12,340 nt of DNA, taken from positions 1-12,340 of the forward strand of contig JAYTMT010000052.1 of the NCBI GenBank assembly GCA_043728315.1, given 5' to 3'. This document shows, in pieces, positions 1 to 5,898 of the stretch. The DNA is from JAAFIP01 sp043728315. GTDB lineage: Bacteria > Pseudomonadota > Gammaproteobacteria > Burkholderiales > Burkholderiaceae_C. The position numbers and the translations under genes are program-made. Within the stretch, counting starts at the first letter, position 1. Each line of letters starts with the position of its first letter. The notes under the pieces were generated by a model, which was not told the DNA's origin, did no database searches, and saw only the letters and a program-made list of their open reading frames with translations.

Positions 1-65
1 GCCGCACGGGTGACGGATTTGAGGGTGGCCACCCAGTAAAAAGCTTCTACAAAACGCAGGTTCAT
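1..65 (-). CDS. LysR-family transcriptional regulator, N-terminal fragment (runs off left edge)
   Basis: Reading the minus strand from an ATG at 65-63 gives an open frame to the window edge that begins MNLRFVEAFYWVATLKS. This matches the first helix of the winged helix-turn-helix of LysR-type regulators (pattern M-L-x-x-F-x-x-V-x-x-x-x-S-x-T-x-A-A). Only about 21 codons are visible, so the effector domain and the true length are unknown. The gene is divergent from the TRAP operon that starts at 232, the usual arrangement for a LysR regulator of a neighbouring catabolic or transport operon. That regulatory link is an inference. No strong Shine-Dalgarno sequence is seen before the ATG. The family call rests on one short but characteristic stretch. 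Confidence 0.8.
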   Translation of the reverse strand, partial: MNLRFVEAFYWVATLKSVTRA

Positions 66-231
66 ACAATGCCATTTCGGAATTAAGCAGGGGAATACAC
101 GGAGTATCAGGCATGGATTTTGCACTTATGCTCTAGTACCCGTTGTGGACATGCTTTTAGGTGGTGCACGCTACCCGCCAATAAGGTCCTCAGACTTTTC
201 CTTGAATGTTGCTTAACCGACTGGAATCACC
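66..231. promoter_or_regulatory. Divergent intergenic region between lysR-type gene and TRAP operon
   Basis: These 166 bases must hold the promoters of both divergent genes and, by analogy with LysR systems, the regulator's binding site. A GCAT (112-115) / ATGC (129-132) dyad is visible in the middle, but I could not single out one convincing T-N11-A box or a good -35/-10 pair. The dctP ribosome binding site GGAA lies at 223-226, five bases before the ATG. Confidence 0.4.
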
Positions 232-1212
232 ATGTTTTTAAAATTTAGTCTAGGCCTAGCCGCCACCGTTTTAGTCCAAGGCGCTTTTGCGCAAACCAAG
301 TGGGATTTGCCAGCGGCCTACCCTGCCACGAATTTTCACACCGAAAACTTGAGCCAATTTGCCAAAGACGTGGACGCAGCTACGGGCGGCAAACTCAAAA
401 TCACGGTGCATGCGAATGCATCGCTTTTCAAAGCACCCGAAATCAAACGCGCCGTGCAGGGTGGCCAAGCACAGCTGGGTGAGATTTTATTGGCCAATTT
501 TGCCAATGAAAACCCGATTTATGCACTGGACGGCGTGCCTTTTTTGGCCACGGGCTACACCGATGCCAAGAAGCTCTACAGCGTATCCAAAGCGCCTATG
601 GACAAACTGCTGGCCGCGCAGGGCATGAAGATGCTGTTTAGCGTGCCATGGCCACCGCAGGGCATTTACAGCAAGCGCGAGATCAGCTCGGTGGCAGATT
701 TGCGTGGCATCAAGTGGCGTGCCTACAGCCCCGCCACGGCAAAAATAGCCGAGCTGATTGGTGCGCAGCCCGTGCAAATCCAAGCTGCTGAGCTTAGCCA
801 AGCGCTGGCTACTGGCGTGGTAGAAAGCTATATGAGTTCGGGCTCCACCGGCTACGACAGCAAAACCTATGAGCACATTAAAAACTGGTACGACACCCAA
901 GCTTGGCTGCCCAAAAACGGCGTGATTGTGAACCTCAAAGCCTTCAACGCGCTGGATGCTGCCACCCAAGCAGCAGTCACTAAAGCTGCGGCTGAGGCTG
1001 AAGTGCGCGGCTGGAAAGTCAGCGAAGCCAAAAACGACGAGTATAAAAAACTCCTGACCGACAAGGGCATGAAGATCCACAAGCCAAGCCCCAAACTCAT
1101 GACTGATATGCAACAAGTCGGTGGCATCATGCTGGCCGACTGGCAAAAAGCCTCAGGCACTGACGGCGCGGCCATCATTGCAGACTACAGCAAGCAGCGC
1201 GCGGCTAAATAA
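232..1212 (+). CDS. dctP: TRAP transporter substrate-binding protein, DctP family
   Basis: Periplasmic solute receptor of a tripartite ATP-independent periplasmic (TRAP) transporter. It captures a carboxylate and passes it to the DctQM membrane permease. The 326-residue length is normal for the family. Residues 1-20 form a signal peptide with a very short n-region and an AFA|Q cleavage site. The mature protein has the family pattern: an N-terminal alpha/beta lobe, then the stretch around 159-165 (GIKWRAY) whose Arg163 matches the conserved arginine that salt-bridges the substrate carboxylate, followed by the region of EL-QAL-TGVVE (187-199). An in-frame stop at 214-216 and a GGAA ribosome site at 223-226 fix the start. 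It is first in an operon with dctQ and dctM. The substrate cannot be read from sequence; C4-dicarboxylates or other organic acids are possible. The family call is firm. Confidence 0.95.
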   Translation: MFLKFSLGLAATVLVQGAFAQTKWDLPAAYPATNFHTENLSQFAKDVDAATGGKLKITVHANASLFKAPEIKRAVQGGQAQLGEILLANFANENPIYALDGVPFLATGYTDAKKLYSVSKAPMDKLLAAQGMKMLFSVPWPPQGIYSKREISSVADLRGIKWRAYSPATAKIAELIGAQPVQIQAAELSQALATGVVESYMSSGSTGYDSKTYEHIKNWYDTQAWLPKNGVIVNLKAFNALDAATQAAVTKAAAEAEVRGWKVSEAKNDEYKKLLTDKGMKIHKPSPKLMTDMQQVGGIMLADWQKASGTDGAAIIADYSKQRAAK

Positions 1213-1226
1213 GCCAGCTGCGGCGT

Positions 1227-1835
1227 ATGACATCACCAGTGCCAACACCGCAGGCAAAGCACCCCGCAGCTAAAGCGCAGCGGGGTGCTTTGCCTGCGCC
1301 ACTGCGCAAGGGGCTGGATGGGCTTTTTGACGCGGCAGCAGCCGTGGCCGCTTGCTGCGTGCTGGCCATATTTGTGCTGATGATTGTGGGTGGCGTGGGC
1401 AGGCAGCTCAATGTCAAGGTCAGTGGGGTCAACGACATTGTGGCGTGGCTGTGCGCAGCGGCTTCTTTTTTTGCCATGGCGCATGCATTCAAGCATGGTG
1501 ATTTTGTGCGGGTAACCCTGATTTTAGAAAAACTCTCTGCGCCTGTGCGGCGCTGGTTTGATCTGGTGTGCCTGTCGATAGCGGCGCTGTCCGTGGGGTA
1601 TTTGACGCATTCGGCCACCGCCTTCACCCTAGAGAGCTACGAGTTTGCCGAGATGGCCACGGGCTTGGTGGTGATACCTATTTGGATACCACAGGCCAGC
1701 TTTGTAGTGGGCAGCTGGCTGCTGCTATTGGCCGTGCTCGATGAGCTGTGGATTGTGCTGTGTGGTGGCAAGCCCAGCTACCAAACGGCAGTAGAAGAGC
1801 GGCACGCCAAGGGCGATTTTTCTGCCGATGTGTGA
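1227..1835 (+). CDS. dctQ: TRAP transporter small permease subunit, DctQ family
   Basis: Small membrane subunit of the TRAP transporter that bridges the substrate-binding protein and the large DctM permease. Four hydrophobic segments are visible at roughly residues 33-58, 67-86, 108-130 and 150-172, as expected for DctQ. The stretch AHAFKHGDFVRV between segments 2 and 3 fits the conserved DctQ cytoplasmic motif (R/K-x-G-x-x-x-R-V). The annotated ATG lies 14 bases after the dctP stop and has no clear ribosome site. A 19-bp inverted repeat (1249-1298) covers codons 8-24, and those residues (Pro/Ala/Lys-rich) do not look like DctQ. The true start may therefore be a TTG at 1290, which has GGGG four bases upstream. 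The function call is firm; the N-terminus is uncertain. Confidence 0.92.
   Translation: MTSPVPTPQAKHPAAKAQRGALPAPLRKGLDGLFDAAAAVAACCVLAIFVLMIVGGVGRQLNVKVSGVNDIVAWLCAAASFFAMAHAFKHGDFVRVTLILEKLSAPVRRWFDLVCLSIAALSVGYLTHSATAFTLESYEFAEMATGLVVIPIWIPQASFVVGSWLLLLAVLDELWIVLCGGKPSYQTAVEERHAKGDFSADV
1249..1298. repeat. 19-bp perfect inverted repeat at the dctP/dctQ junction
   Basis: CGCAGGCAAAGCACCCCGC at 1249-1267 is the exact reverse complement of 1280-1298, separated by a 12-base spacer. In RNA this would be a very stable GC-rich hairpin beginning 37 bases after the dctP stop. There is no T-run after it, so it is not a classical terminator. It sits where binding-protein operons often carry a stabilising or attenuating hairpin that keeps receptor mRNA in excess over permease mRNA. 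It also overlaps the annotated 5' end of dctQ, which questions that start codon. Confidence 0.8.
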
Positions 1836-1873
1836 GCGCTTGCTAATCCCCCTTGGTTTTTAGGATTGTTGGT

Positions 1874-3184
1874 ATGGACATTCTCAGCATAGGGGCACTT
1901 TTGCTCTTGGTGATGCTTTTGCTGCTCAGCGGGGGCGTGTGGATTGCCATGACACTGGCTATTGTGGGCTGGGTGGGGCAGGCGTTTTTCACCAACACTA
2001 TGCCGGGTAAAAACCTGTTCAGCGCTTTTTGGGAAAGCAATGCCAGCTGGGAGTTGGCCGCCTTGCCTTTGTTTATTTGGATGGGCGAGATTTTGTTTCG
2101 CACCAAATTGAGCGAGGAAATGTTTGAAGGCTTGCGGCCATGGCTTAACCGCATCCCTGGGCGTTTGATGCACACCACCATTTTGGGCTGCGGGGTATTT
2201 GGCTCAGTTTCTGGCTCGTCTGCGGCCACCTGCGCCACTATTGCCAAAGTGGCTCTGCCCGAACTGGTGCGCCGTGGCTACAACGAAAAGCTGGCCATAG
2301 GTGCGCTGGCTACCGCAGGCACACTGGGCATTTTGATTCCGCCCTCAATTACCATGGTGGTCTATGCGGTGGCCGCTGATGCGTCGATTATTCGGATATT
2401 TTTGGCAGGCTTTTTACCCGGCGCTTTGCTGATGCTGCTGTTTTCCGGCTATATCGCTTGGTGGAGTCTGCGTAACCCTAGCCAAGTGCCTGCTGCGGAC
2501 CCGCCCACCAACTTGCTTGAAAAAATCAAACGCAGTGGCCAGCTGATTCCTTGCGCGCTGCTGATTGTTTTCATTGTGTGGGTATTGGTGGCTGGCTGGG
2601 CTACGGCCACCGAGTGCGCTGCCTTTGGGGTGTTGGGCTCGCTGGCCATTGCCGCTTGGGGGCGCAGCCTCACTTGGCAAAATTTCTGGGACGGCCTGAT
2701 GGGCACCACGCGCACCAGTTGCATGATCATGTTTATATTGGCAGGTGCTGCATTTTTAACCAAAACCATGGCGTTCACAGGTGTGCCGCGTGAGCTGGCC
2801 GAGTGGGTTAACAGCATGAACCTCTCGCCCTATGCCTTGATTGGCTGCTTGGTGGTGGTGTATTTGATTTTGGGCACTGCACTAGACGGCATCAGCATGA
2901 TTGTGCTGACTGCGGCCGTGGTTTTGCCGATGATTCAAAAGGCGGGCTTTGACTTGATCTGGTTTGGTATTTTCATTATTTTGCTGGTAGAGATTGCCGA
3001 GGTCACACCGCCAGTGGGCTTTAATTTGTTTGTGCTGCAAAACATGACGGGCAAAGACAGCAACCTGATTGCCAAAGCAGCGCTGCCGTTTTTTGGTTGT
3101 TTGGTGGTTTGCATTGCGCTGATTACGCTGTTTCCACAGATCGTCACCTTCTTGCCAGACTTGGTGATGGGAGTGGACAAGTAG
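1874..3184 (+). CDS. dctM: TRAP transporter large permease subunit, DctM family
   Basis: Large membrane subunit that carries the transport pathway of the TRAP system and is driven by an ion gradient. I chose ATG 1874 (436 residues) over an in-frame TTG at 1853 because AGGA at 1862-1865 lies eight bases before it and the protein then opens directly into the first membrane helix (MDILSIGALLLL). Family signatures are clear: SVSGSSAATCATIAKVALPE (111-130), GTLGILIPPS (149-158), and near the C-terminus EVTPPVGFNLFVLQ. About a dozen hydrophobic helices are apparent. The gap to the dctQ stop is 38 bases, consistent with one operon. No T-tailed terminator is visible in the short convergent gap to the racemase gene. 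Confidence 0.95.
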   Translation: MDILSIGALLLLVMLLLLSGGVWIAMTLAIVGWVGQAFFTNTMPGKNLFSAFWESNASWELAALPLFIWMGEILFRTKLSEEMFEGLRPWLNRIPGRLMHTTILGCGVFGSVSGSSAATCATIAKVALPELVRRGYNEKLAIGALATAGTLGILIPPSITMVVYAVAADASIIRIFLAGFLPGALLMLLFSGYIAWWSLRNPSQVPAADPPTNLLEKIKRSGQLIPCALLIVFIVWVLVAGWATATECAAFGVLGSLAIAAWGRSLTWQNFWDGLMGTTRTSCMIMFILAGAAFLTKTMAFTGVPRELAEWVNSMNLSPYALIGCLVVVYLILGTALDGISMIVLTAAVVLPMIQKAGFDLIWFGIFIILLVEIAEVTPPVGFNLFVLQNMTGKDSNLIAKAALPFFGCLVVCIALITLFPQIVTFLPDLVMGVDK

Positions 3185-3231
3185 CCAGTGTATGTTTGCG
3201 CTTGACCTCTGCTACGCCCCAAGCAAGGCCA

Positions 3232-3957
3232 TCAAGCAAAAGGCTTGAGCAGGCGCGCATCGTCTAGCAGTGATTTGGTCTGCATGCCTGTGGCAGCTTC
3301 AATCGCGCTGCGGTAGGGCGGCATATTGGTGCATTCGAGCACCAGCACTTGCAAGGCAGGTGCGCGTGCTTTAAGCGCCACGGCTGCGGCCACCACATCG
3401 GCGCTGGCTTTGTCCAAATCCATGCTGGGCTGGTTGGTCAATATCTGCGTGGCAAATTCGCCCAATGGATTCACGCCCTGCACCAGCACATCTTTCAAGC
3501 GCTCTTTGGGCACGCCAGCAGCGCGCAAATGCTCTGTGCCCAGCTTGCTGGCGCTGATGGTGAGCACCCCCACCTGCGCATGGATTTTGAGCAGCGCAGG
3601 CAGCTGCAGCAAGCTGGAGCTGACCACGGGCAGGCGCGTGACCGATTGCAGCTCTTTTTGCAGCAACACCAAAAACCCGCAGCTGGTGGTAATGGCCCAC
3701 GCGCCCTTGCGCTCCAAGAGGCGCACAATATTTTGCAGCCCCGGCACAATGCGCGCTTGCCGCAAGCTGGCCGCCGACTGCACCACTTTGTCGGGCCACA
3801 CGCCTTTGATGGTCTCAAAATGTACAGGCAGCGCAAAAGTGTCAGGATGCCCCACATCGCCCAGCGGGCGAGGAAACTGCGTGTCGAGCATGATGATGCC
3901 CAAAAAGCCTCTGCCGCCTGCGTTGGGCTGTTGAGGTGCGTTGAAATGGATAGCCAT
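3232..3957 (-). CDS. Asp/Glu racemase superfamily protein
   Basis: A 241-residue protein of the aspartate/glutamate/hydantoin racemase superfamily, cofactor-independent enzymes that use two cysteines for proton abstraction and return (the wider fold also includes maleate isomerase and arylmalonate decarboxylase). Both catalytic cysteines are in the expected contexts: Cys93 in TTSCGF and Cys209 in LECTNMPPY. The N-terminal GFLGIIMLDTQFPRPLGD motif is typical of an uncharacterised subgroup. The start at 3957 is supported by this motif but lacks a strong ribosome site. The gene converges on the TRAP operon with a 47-base gap, which suggests but does not prove that its substrate is a carboxylate taken up by that transporter. 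The exact reaction cannot be assigned. Confidence 0.88.
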   Translation of the reverse strand: MAIHFNAPQQPNAGGRGFLGIIMLDTQFPRPLGDVGHPDTFALPVHFETIKGVWPDKVVQSAASLRQARIVPGLQNIVRLLERKGAWAITTSCGFLVLLQKELQSVTRLPVVSSSLLQLPALLKIHAQVGVLTISASKLGTEHLRAAGVPKERLKDVLVQGVNPLGEFATQILTNQPSMDLDKASADVVAAAVALKARAPALQVLVLECTNMPPYRSAIEAATGMQTKSLLDDARLLKPFA

Positions 3958-4037
3958 GCGTCATGATAAATGCAAATTCTGGCAATTGCGGCATTAGCAT
4001 GTGGCAAATGCTTAGGGCAATTGGCTACACTGGCTGC

Positions 4038-4415
4038 ATGGCAACTATTTCTGCAATTTGCATTGGGGCATCGCTGGGCGCGTTGGCGCGCTGGCAGCTG
4101 GGGCTGTGGCTCAACGCAGGTGTGATGCTGCCTTGGGGCACACTGGCGGCAAATTTATTGGGCGGCTATTTGGTGGGCGTGTGTGTGGCCGTGTTCCAAG
4201 CCATGCCCGAGCTAGACCCCATTTGGCGCATGGCCTTGGTCACCGGCTTCTTAGGCGCGCTCACCACGTTTTCATCGTTTTCAGCCGAGGTGGTGCAGAT
4301 GCTGCAATCGCAGCGCTATGCCTTGGCGCTGGGCACAGCGGGTTTGCATTTGATGGGCAGTTTGGTGTTGACTATTTTTGGCATCAAAAGTGCTTTATAT
4401 TTGATAGCGCGATGA
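4038..4415 (+). CDS. crcB: Fluoride ion channel CrcB/FluC
   Basis: Small dual-topology membrane protein that exports fluoride from the cytoplasm. Residues 10-20 (GASLGALARWQ), 34-46 (GTLAANLLGGYLV) and 70-80 (GFLGALTTFSS) are the hallmark CrcB motifs, including the conserved Asn39 and the TTFS pore region. Four hydrophobic segments fit the family, and 125 residues is the usual length. The frame is open back to 3963, but the start at 4038 gives the normal N-terminus and the upstream 25 codons do not resemble CrcB. I looked for a fluoride riboswitch in the 80-base gap shared with the divergent racemase gene and found none. A promoter for the next gene lies 13 bases after the stop. Confidence 0.95.
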   Translation: MATISAICIGASLGALARWQLGLWLNAGVMLPWGTLAANLLGGYLVGVCVAVFQAMPELDPIWRMALVTGFLGALTTFSSFSAEVVQMLQSQRYALALGTAGLHLMGSLVLTIFGIKSALYLIAR

Positions 4416-4427
4416 GACCATATCACG

Positions 4428-4455
4428 CTGACATTGGTCATATTTCTACTAGAAT
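4428..4455 (+). promoter_or_regulatory. Sigma-70-type promoter for the nucleotidyltransferase gene
   Basis: CTGACA (4428-4433) and TAGAAT (4450-4455) each match the sigma-70 consensus at five of six positions and are 16 bases apart. Transcription would start near 4462, about 23 bases before the ATG at 4485. This supports 4485 rather than the more upstream in-frame start at 4434, which would lie inside the promoter. Confidence 0.6.
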
Positions 4456-4484
4456 TCCAAAACGTATTACCCAATTTTGTAAGC

Positions 4485-5015
4485 ATGCCCAATCTTGTTG
4501 AACAAATCCGCGAAGCGCTTGCCATGTTCGCAGCCACCGACACCAAGCCTGCCTTGATCGGCGGCTTGGCGGTGGCTGCGCATAGCGTGGTGCGCGCCAC
4601 CAAGGATGTGGATTTTCTATTAGAGGCAGACGATGGCGACAAGGTGCATGCGGCCTTGCTGAAGTTGGGCTACCAATGCATCCACCGCAGCGAAGACGCC
4701 GCCAACTATGTGCGTGGCTCAGAAGGGCTAGATTTGCTGTACGCGCATCGCCCTCTTGCGCGCCGCCTGCTAGCCCAGGCGTCAGAGCGCGAGACTCCGA
4801 TGGGCCGAGTGCGTGTCATCAGCGTAGAGGGATTGATTGGTTTTAAGTTGCAGGGCTATGTGAACGATGCCACGCGCACACGCGATTTGGACGATATTCG
4901 CGCGCTGCTGAAAATACACCTCGCATCGCTGGACATGGCGCAATTGCGAGAGTACTTTGCGCTGTTCAATCAAATAGAACTGCTCAACACGCTCATTGCA
5001 GAAAATGGCAACTGA
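4485..5015 (+). CDS. Minimal nucleotidyltransferase (Pol-beta superfamily, AbiEii/MNT-like)
   Basis: A 176-residue protein with a nucleotidyltransferase core: Gly26-Gly27 in LIGGLAVAAH, then RATKDVDFLLE with the catalytic Asp41-x-Asp43 pair, a third likely acidic residue at Asp83 (GLDLLYA), and the C-terminal RTRDLDDIRALL helix common in stand-alone nucleotidyltransferases annotated as AbiEii-like. Such enzymes transfer NMP to RNA or protein, and several are toxins. No upstream antitoxin of the AbiEi type is present. Start 4485 is preferred because of the promoter at 4428-4455. The ribosome site is weak. Its stop overlaps the start of the next gene, so the two are probably translated as a pair. 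Superfamily call firm, biological role unknown. Confidence 0.82.
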   Translation: MPNLVEQIREALAMFAATDTKPALIGGLAVAAHSVVRATKDVDFLLEADDGDKVHAALLKLGYQCIHRSEDAANYVRGSEGLDLLYAHRPLARRLLAQASERETPMGRVRVISVEGLIGFKLQGYVNDATRTRDLDDIRALLKIHLASLDMAQLREYFALFNQIELLNTLIAENGN

Positions 5016-5220
5016 ATCTCAATATGCATTGAAAGACGCCGTATTTGCAACGGATTCAAGCGCAGTGCTGGTGCGCGAAGCGGGTGTTCCTTTTCAGCCA
5101 CCGCTTGCCAACGCAGACCCCATAGCCGAGTGGATCAGCCTGATGGAAGTCGTGCAAATGCTCTGTCCTGTTTGGCCCGTGCGTGACAAGCCGTTGCTGG
5201 GCAAAGAATGGAGGCTGTGA
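5005..5220 (+). CDS. Small protein of unknown function, translationally coupled to the nucleotidyltransferase
   Basis: A 71-residue soluble protein starting at ATG 5005, overlapping the preceding stop codon (5013-5015) by 11 bases. I do not recognise a domain. Residues 1-30 are acidic/hydrophobic, followed by a Pro-containing stretch (VPFQPPL), a likely amphipathic helix (AEWISLMEVVQMLC), and a basic WPVRDKPLLGKEWRL tail. The tight overlap suggests the two products work together, for example as enzyme and modulator or toxin and antitoxin; this is inference from arrangement only. It converges on the AOR cluster with a nine-base gap. That it is a real gene is likely from the overlap and from codon use like its neighbours. 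Confidence 0.6.
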   Translation: MATESQYALKDAVFATDSSAVLVREAGVPFQPPLANADPIAEWISLMEVVQMLCPVWPVRDKPLLGKEWRL

Positions 5221-5229
5221 TTGCAGGTG

Positions 5230-5541
5230 CTACCCGCCCCCGCGTTGCATATACAAATCAAAGCGCTTCATGAAGGTATAGCGCTGGGCATCGTCCATTG
5301 CTTCAAACACAAAGCGCACAAGCAGTCTGGGCAGCGTTACCATGCCGATGCGCCTTGGCTCGCCAGTGTGCCATGTGATGCGCAGGCTGGCCGCGTCAGA
5401 TGCGGCCAGAGGCTGGGCTTGGAGAGCGCCTGTGCCTAGCGTCCAACGCACACCCCCCATAGCGGCGGGCAGCCACATCAGCCATTCGCGTTCTGAACAA
5501 CCCATTTCGCGGTCAAACTGCGCGGCGTAAAAAGATTGCAT
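5230..5541 (-). CDS. Small protein of unknown function, last gene of the AOR cluster (AorE-position)
   Basis: A 103-residue protein starting at the ATG at 5541, 19 bases after the moaD-like stop. The frame is open to an ATG at 5598 that would overlap that gene and add 19 residues; neither start has a good ribosome site. No known domain is recognised. It is rich in Trp, Met and Arg (EREWLMWLPAAMGGVRW; RRIGMVTLPRLLVRFVFEAM) and ends in MKRFDLYMQRGGG. The C-terminal Gly-Gly is the type of tail used by MoaD/ThiS and ubiquitin-like carriers, and the neighbouring protein also ends in Gly-Gly. Position in the operon suggests a role in assembly or maturation of the tungsten enzyme. Function is unproven. 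Confidence 0.65.
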   Translation of the reverse strand: MQSFYAAQFDREMGCSEREWLMWLPAAMGGVRWTLGTGALQAQPLAASDAASLRITWHTGEPRRIGMVTLPRLLVRFVFEAMDDAQRYTFMKRFDLYMQRGGG

Positions 5542-5560
5542 AAAAGTCGACAGCCGCGCG

Positions 5561-5815
5561 TTAACCGCCAGCAATCGGCGGCCAAATGGCCAGCACATCG
5601 CCTTCTACCAAGGTTTTAGTGGCGCGCTTGTCAGGGTCAATATAGGTGCCGTTGACCAGCACCAGATGCACCAGCTTCATGGGCAAGCCAAAAGGCTCGA
5701 TGATTTGCAAAATAGTGGATTCTGGGGCGACATTAAGCTGTGTGATATTGCCCACGCGGTCGGCAGCGGGCAAAAAATCGGTGAGCGAGGCGAATAGCTT
5801 GAGGGTGATCTTCAT
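5561..5815 (-). CDS. moaD: MoaD/ThiS-family sulfur carrier, AOR-associated
   Basis: An 84-residue beta-grasp protein. It opens MKITLKLFASL, has the VLVNGTYIDPDKRA loop, the LVEGDVLAIWPPIAGG C-terminus, and the terminal Gly-Gly needed for adenylation and thiocarboxylate formation. MoaD is the small subunit of molybdopterin synthase and donates sulfur to make the dithiolene. A dedicated copy inside AOR operons probably serves the tungsten-bis-pterin cofactor of the adjacent enzyme. It lies 83 bases after aorC. The ribosome site is poor, so translation may depend on the upstream genes. It could also belong to another MoaD-like sulfur pathway, but the context favours AOR. Confidence 0.88.
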   Translation of the reverse strand: MKITLKLFASLTDFLPAADRVGNITQLNVAPESTILQIIEPFGLPMKLVHLVLVNGTYIDPDKRATKTLVEGDVLAIWPPIAGG

Positions 5816-5898
5816 GGTGGCAGTTTAGCTGCAAGTGTTTTGTATAAAAAGCCCTGACGGCATCAATCTTGGCTGCACCAGTTGCAACTTCGTCAGCA

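Noticed and set aside
487..1146. 219-codon open frame antisense to dctP
   Set aside because: It lies wholly opposite a well-supported DctP protein and its translation has no recognisable domain; a shadow of codon bias.
3232..3248. Small hairpin TCAAGC-AAAAG-GCTTGA at the racemase 3' end as a terminator
   Set aside because: Only six base pairs with no T-run, and it lies inside the coding region.
3349..3966. 205-codon plus-strand frame opposite the racemase-like gene
   Set aside because: The minus-strand product has both catalytic cysteine motifs; this frame is Gln/His-rich noise.
3958..4037. Possible fluoride riboswitch before crcB
   Set aside because: None of the conserved crcB-motif segments could be found in this short leader.
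4963..5005. Resemblance of this stretch to a dispersed intergenic repeat of Comamonadaceae
   Set aside because: The match is loose and the bases are read through as the normal C-terminus of the nucleotidyltransferase.
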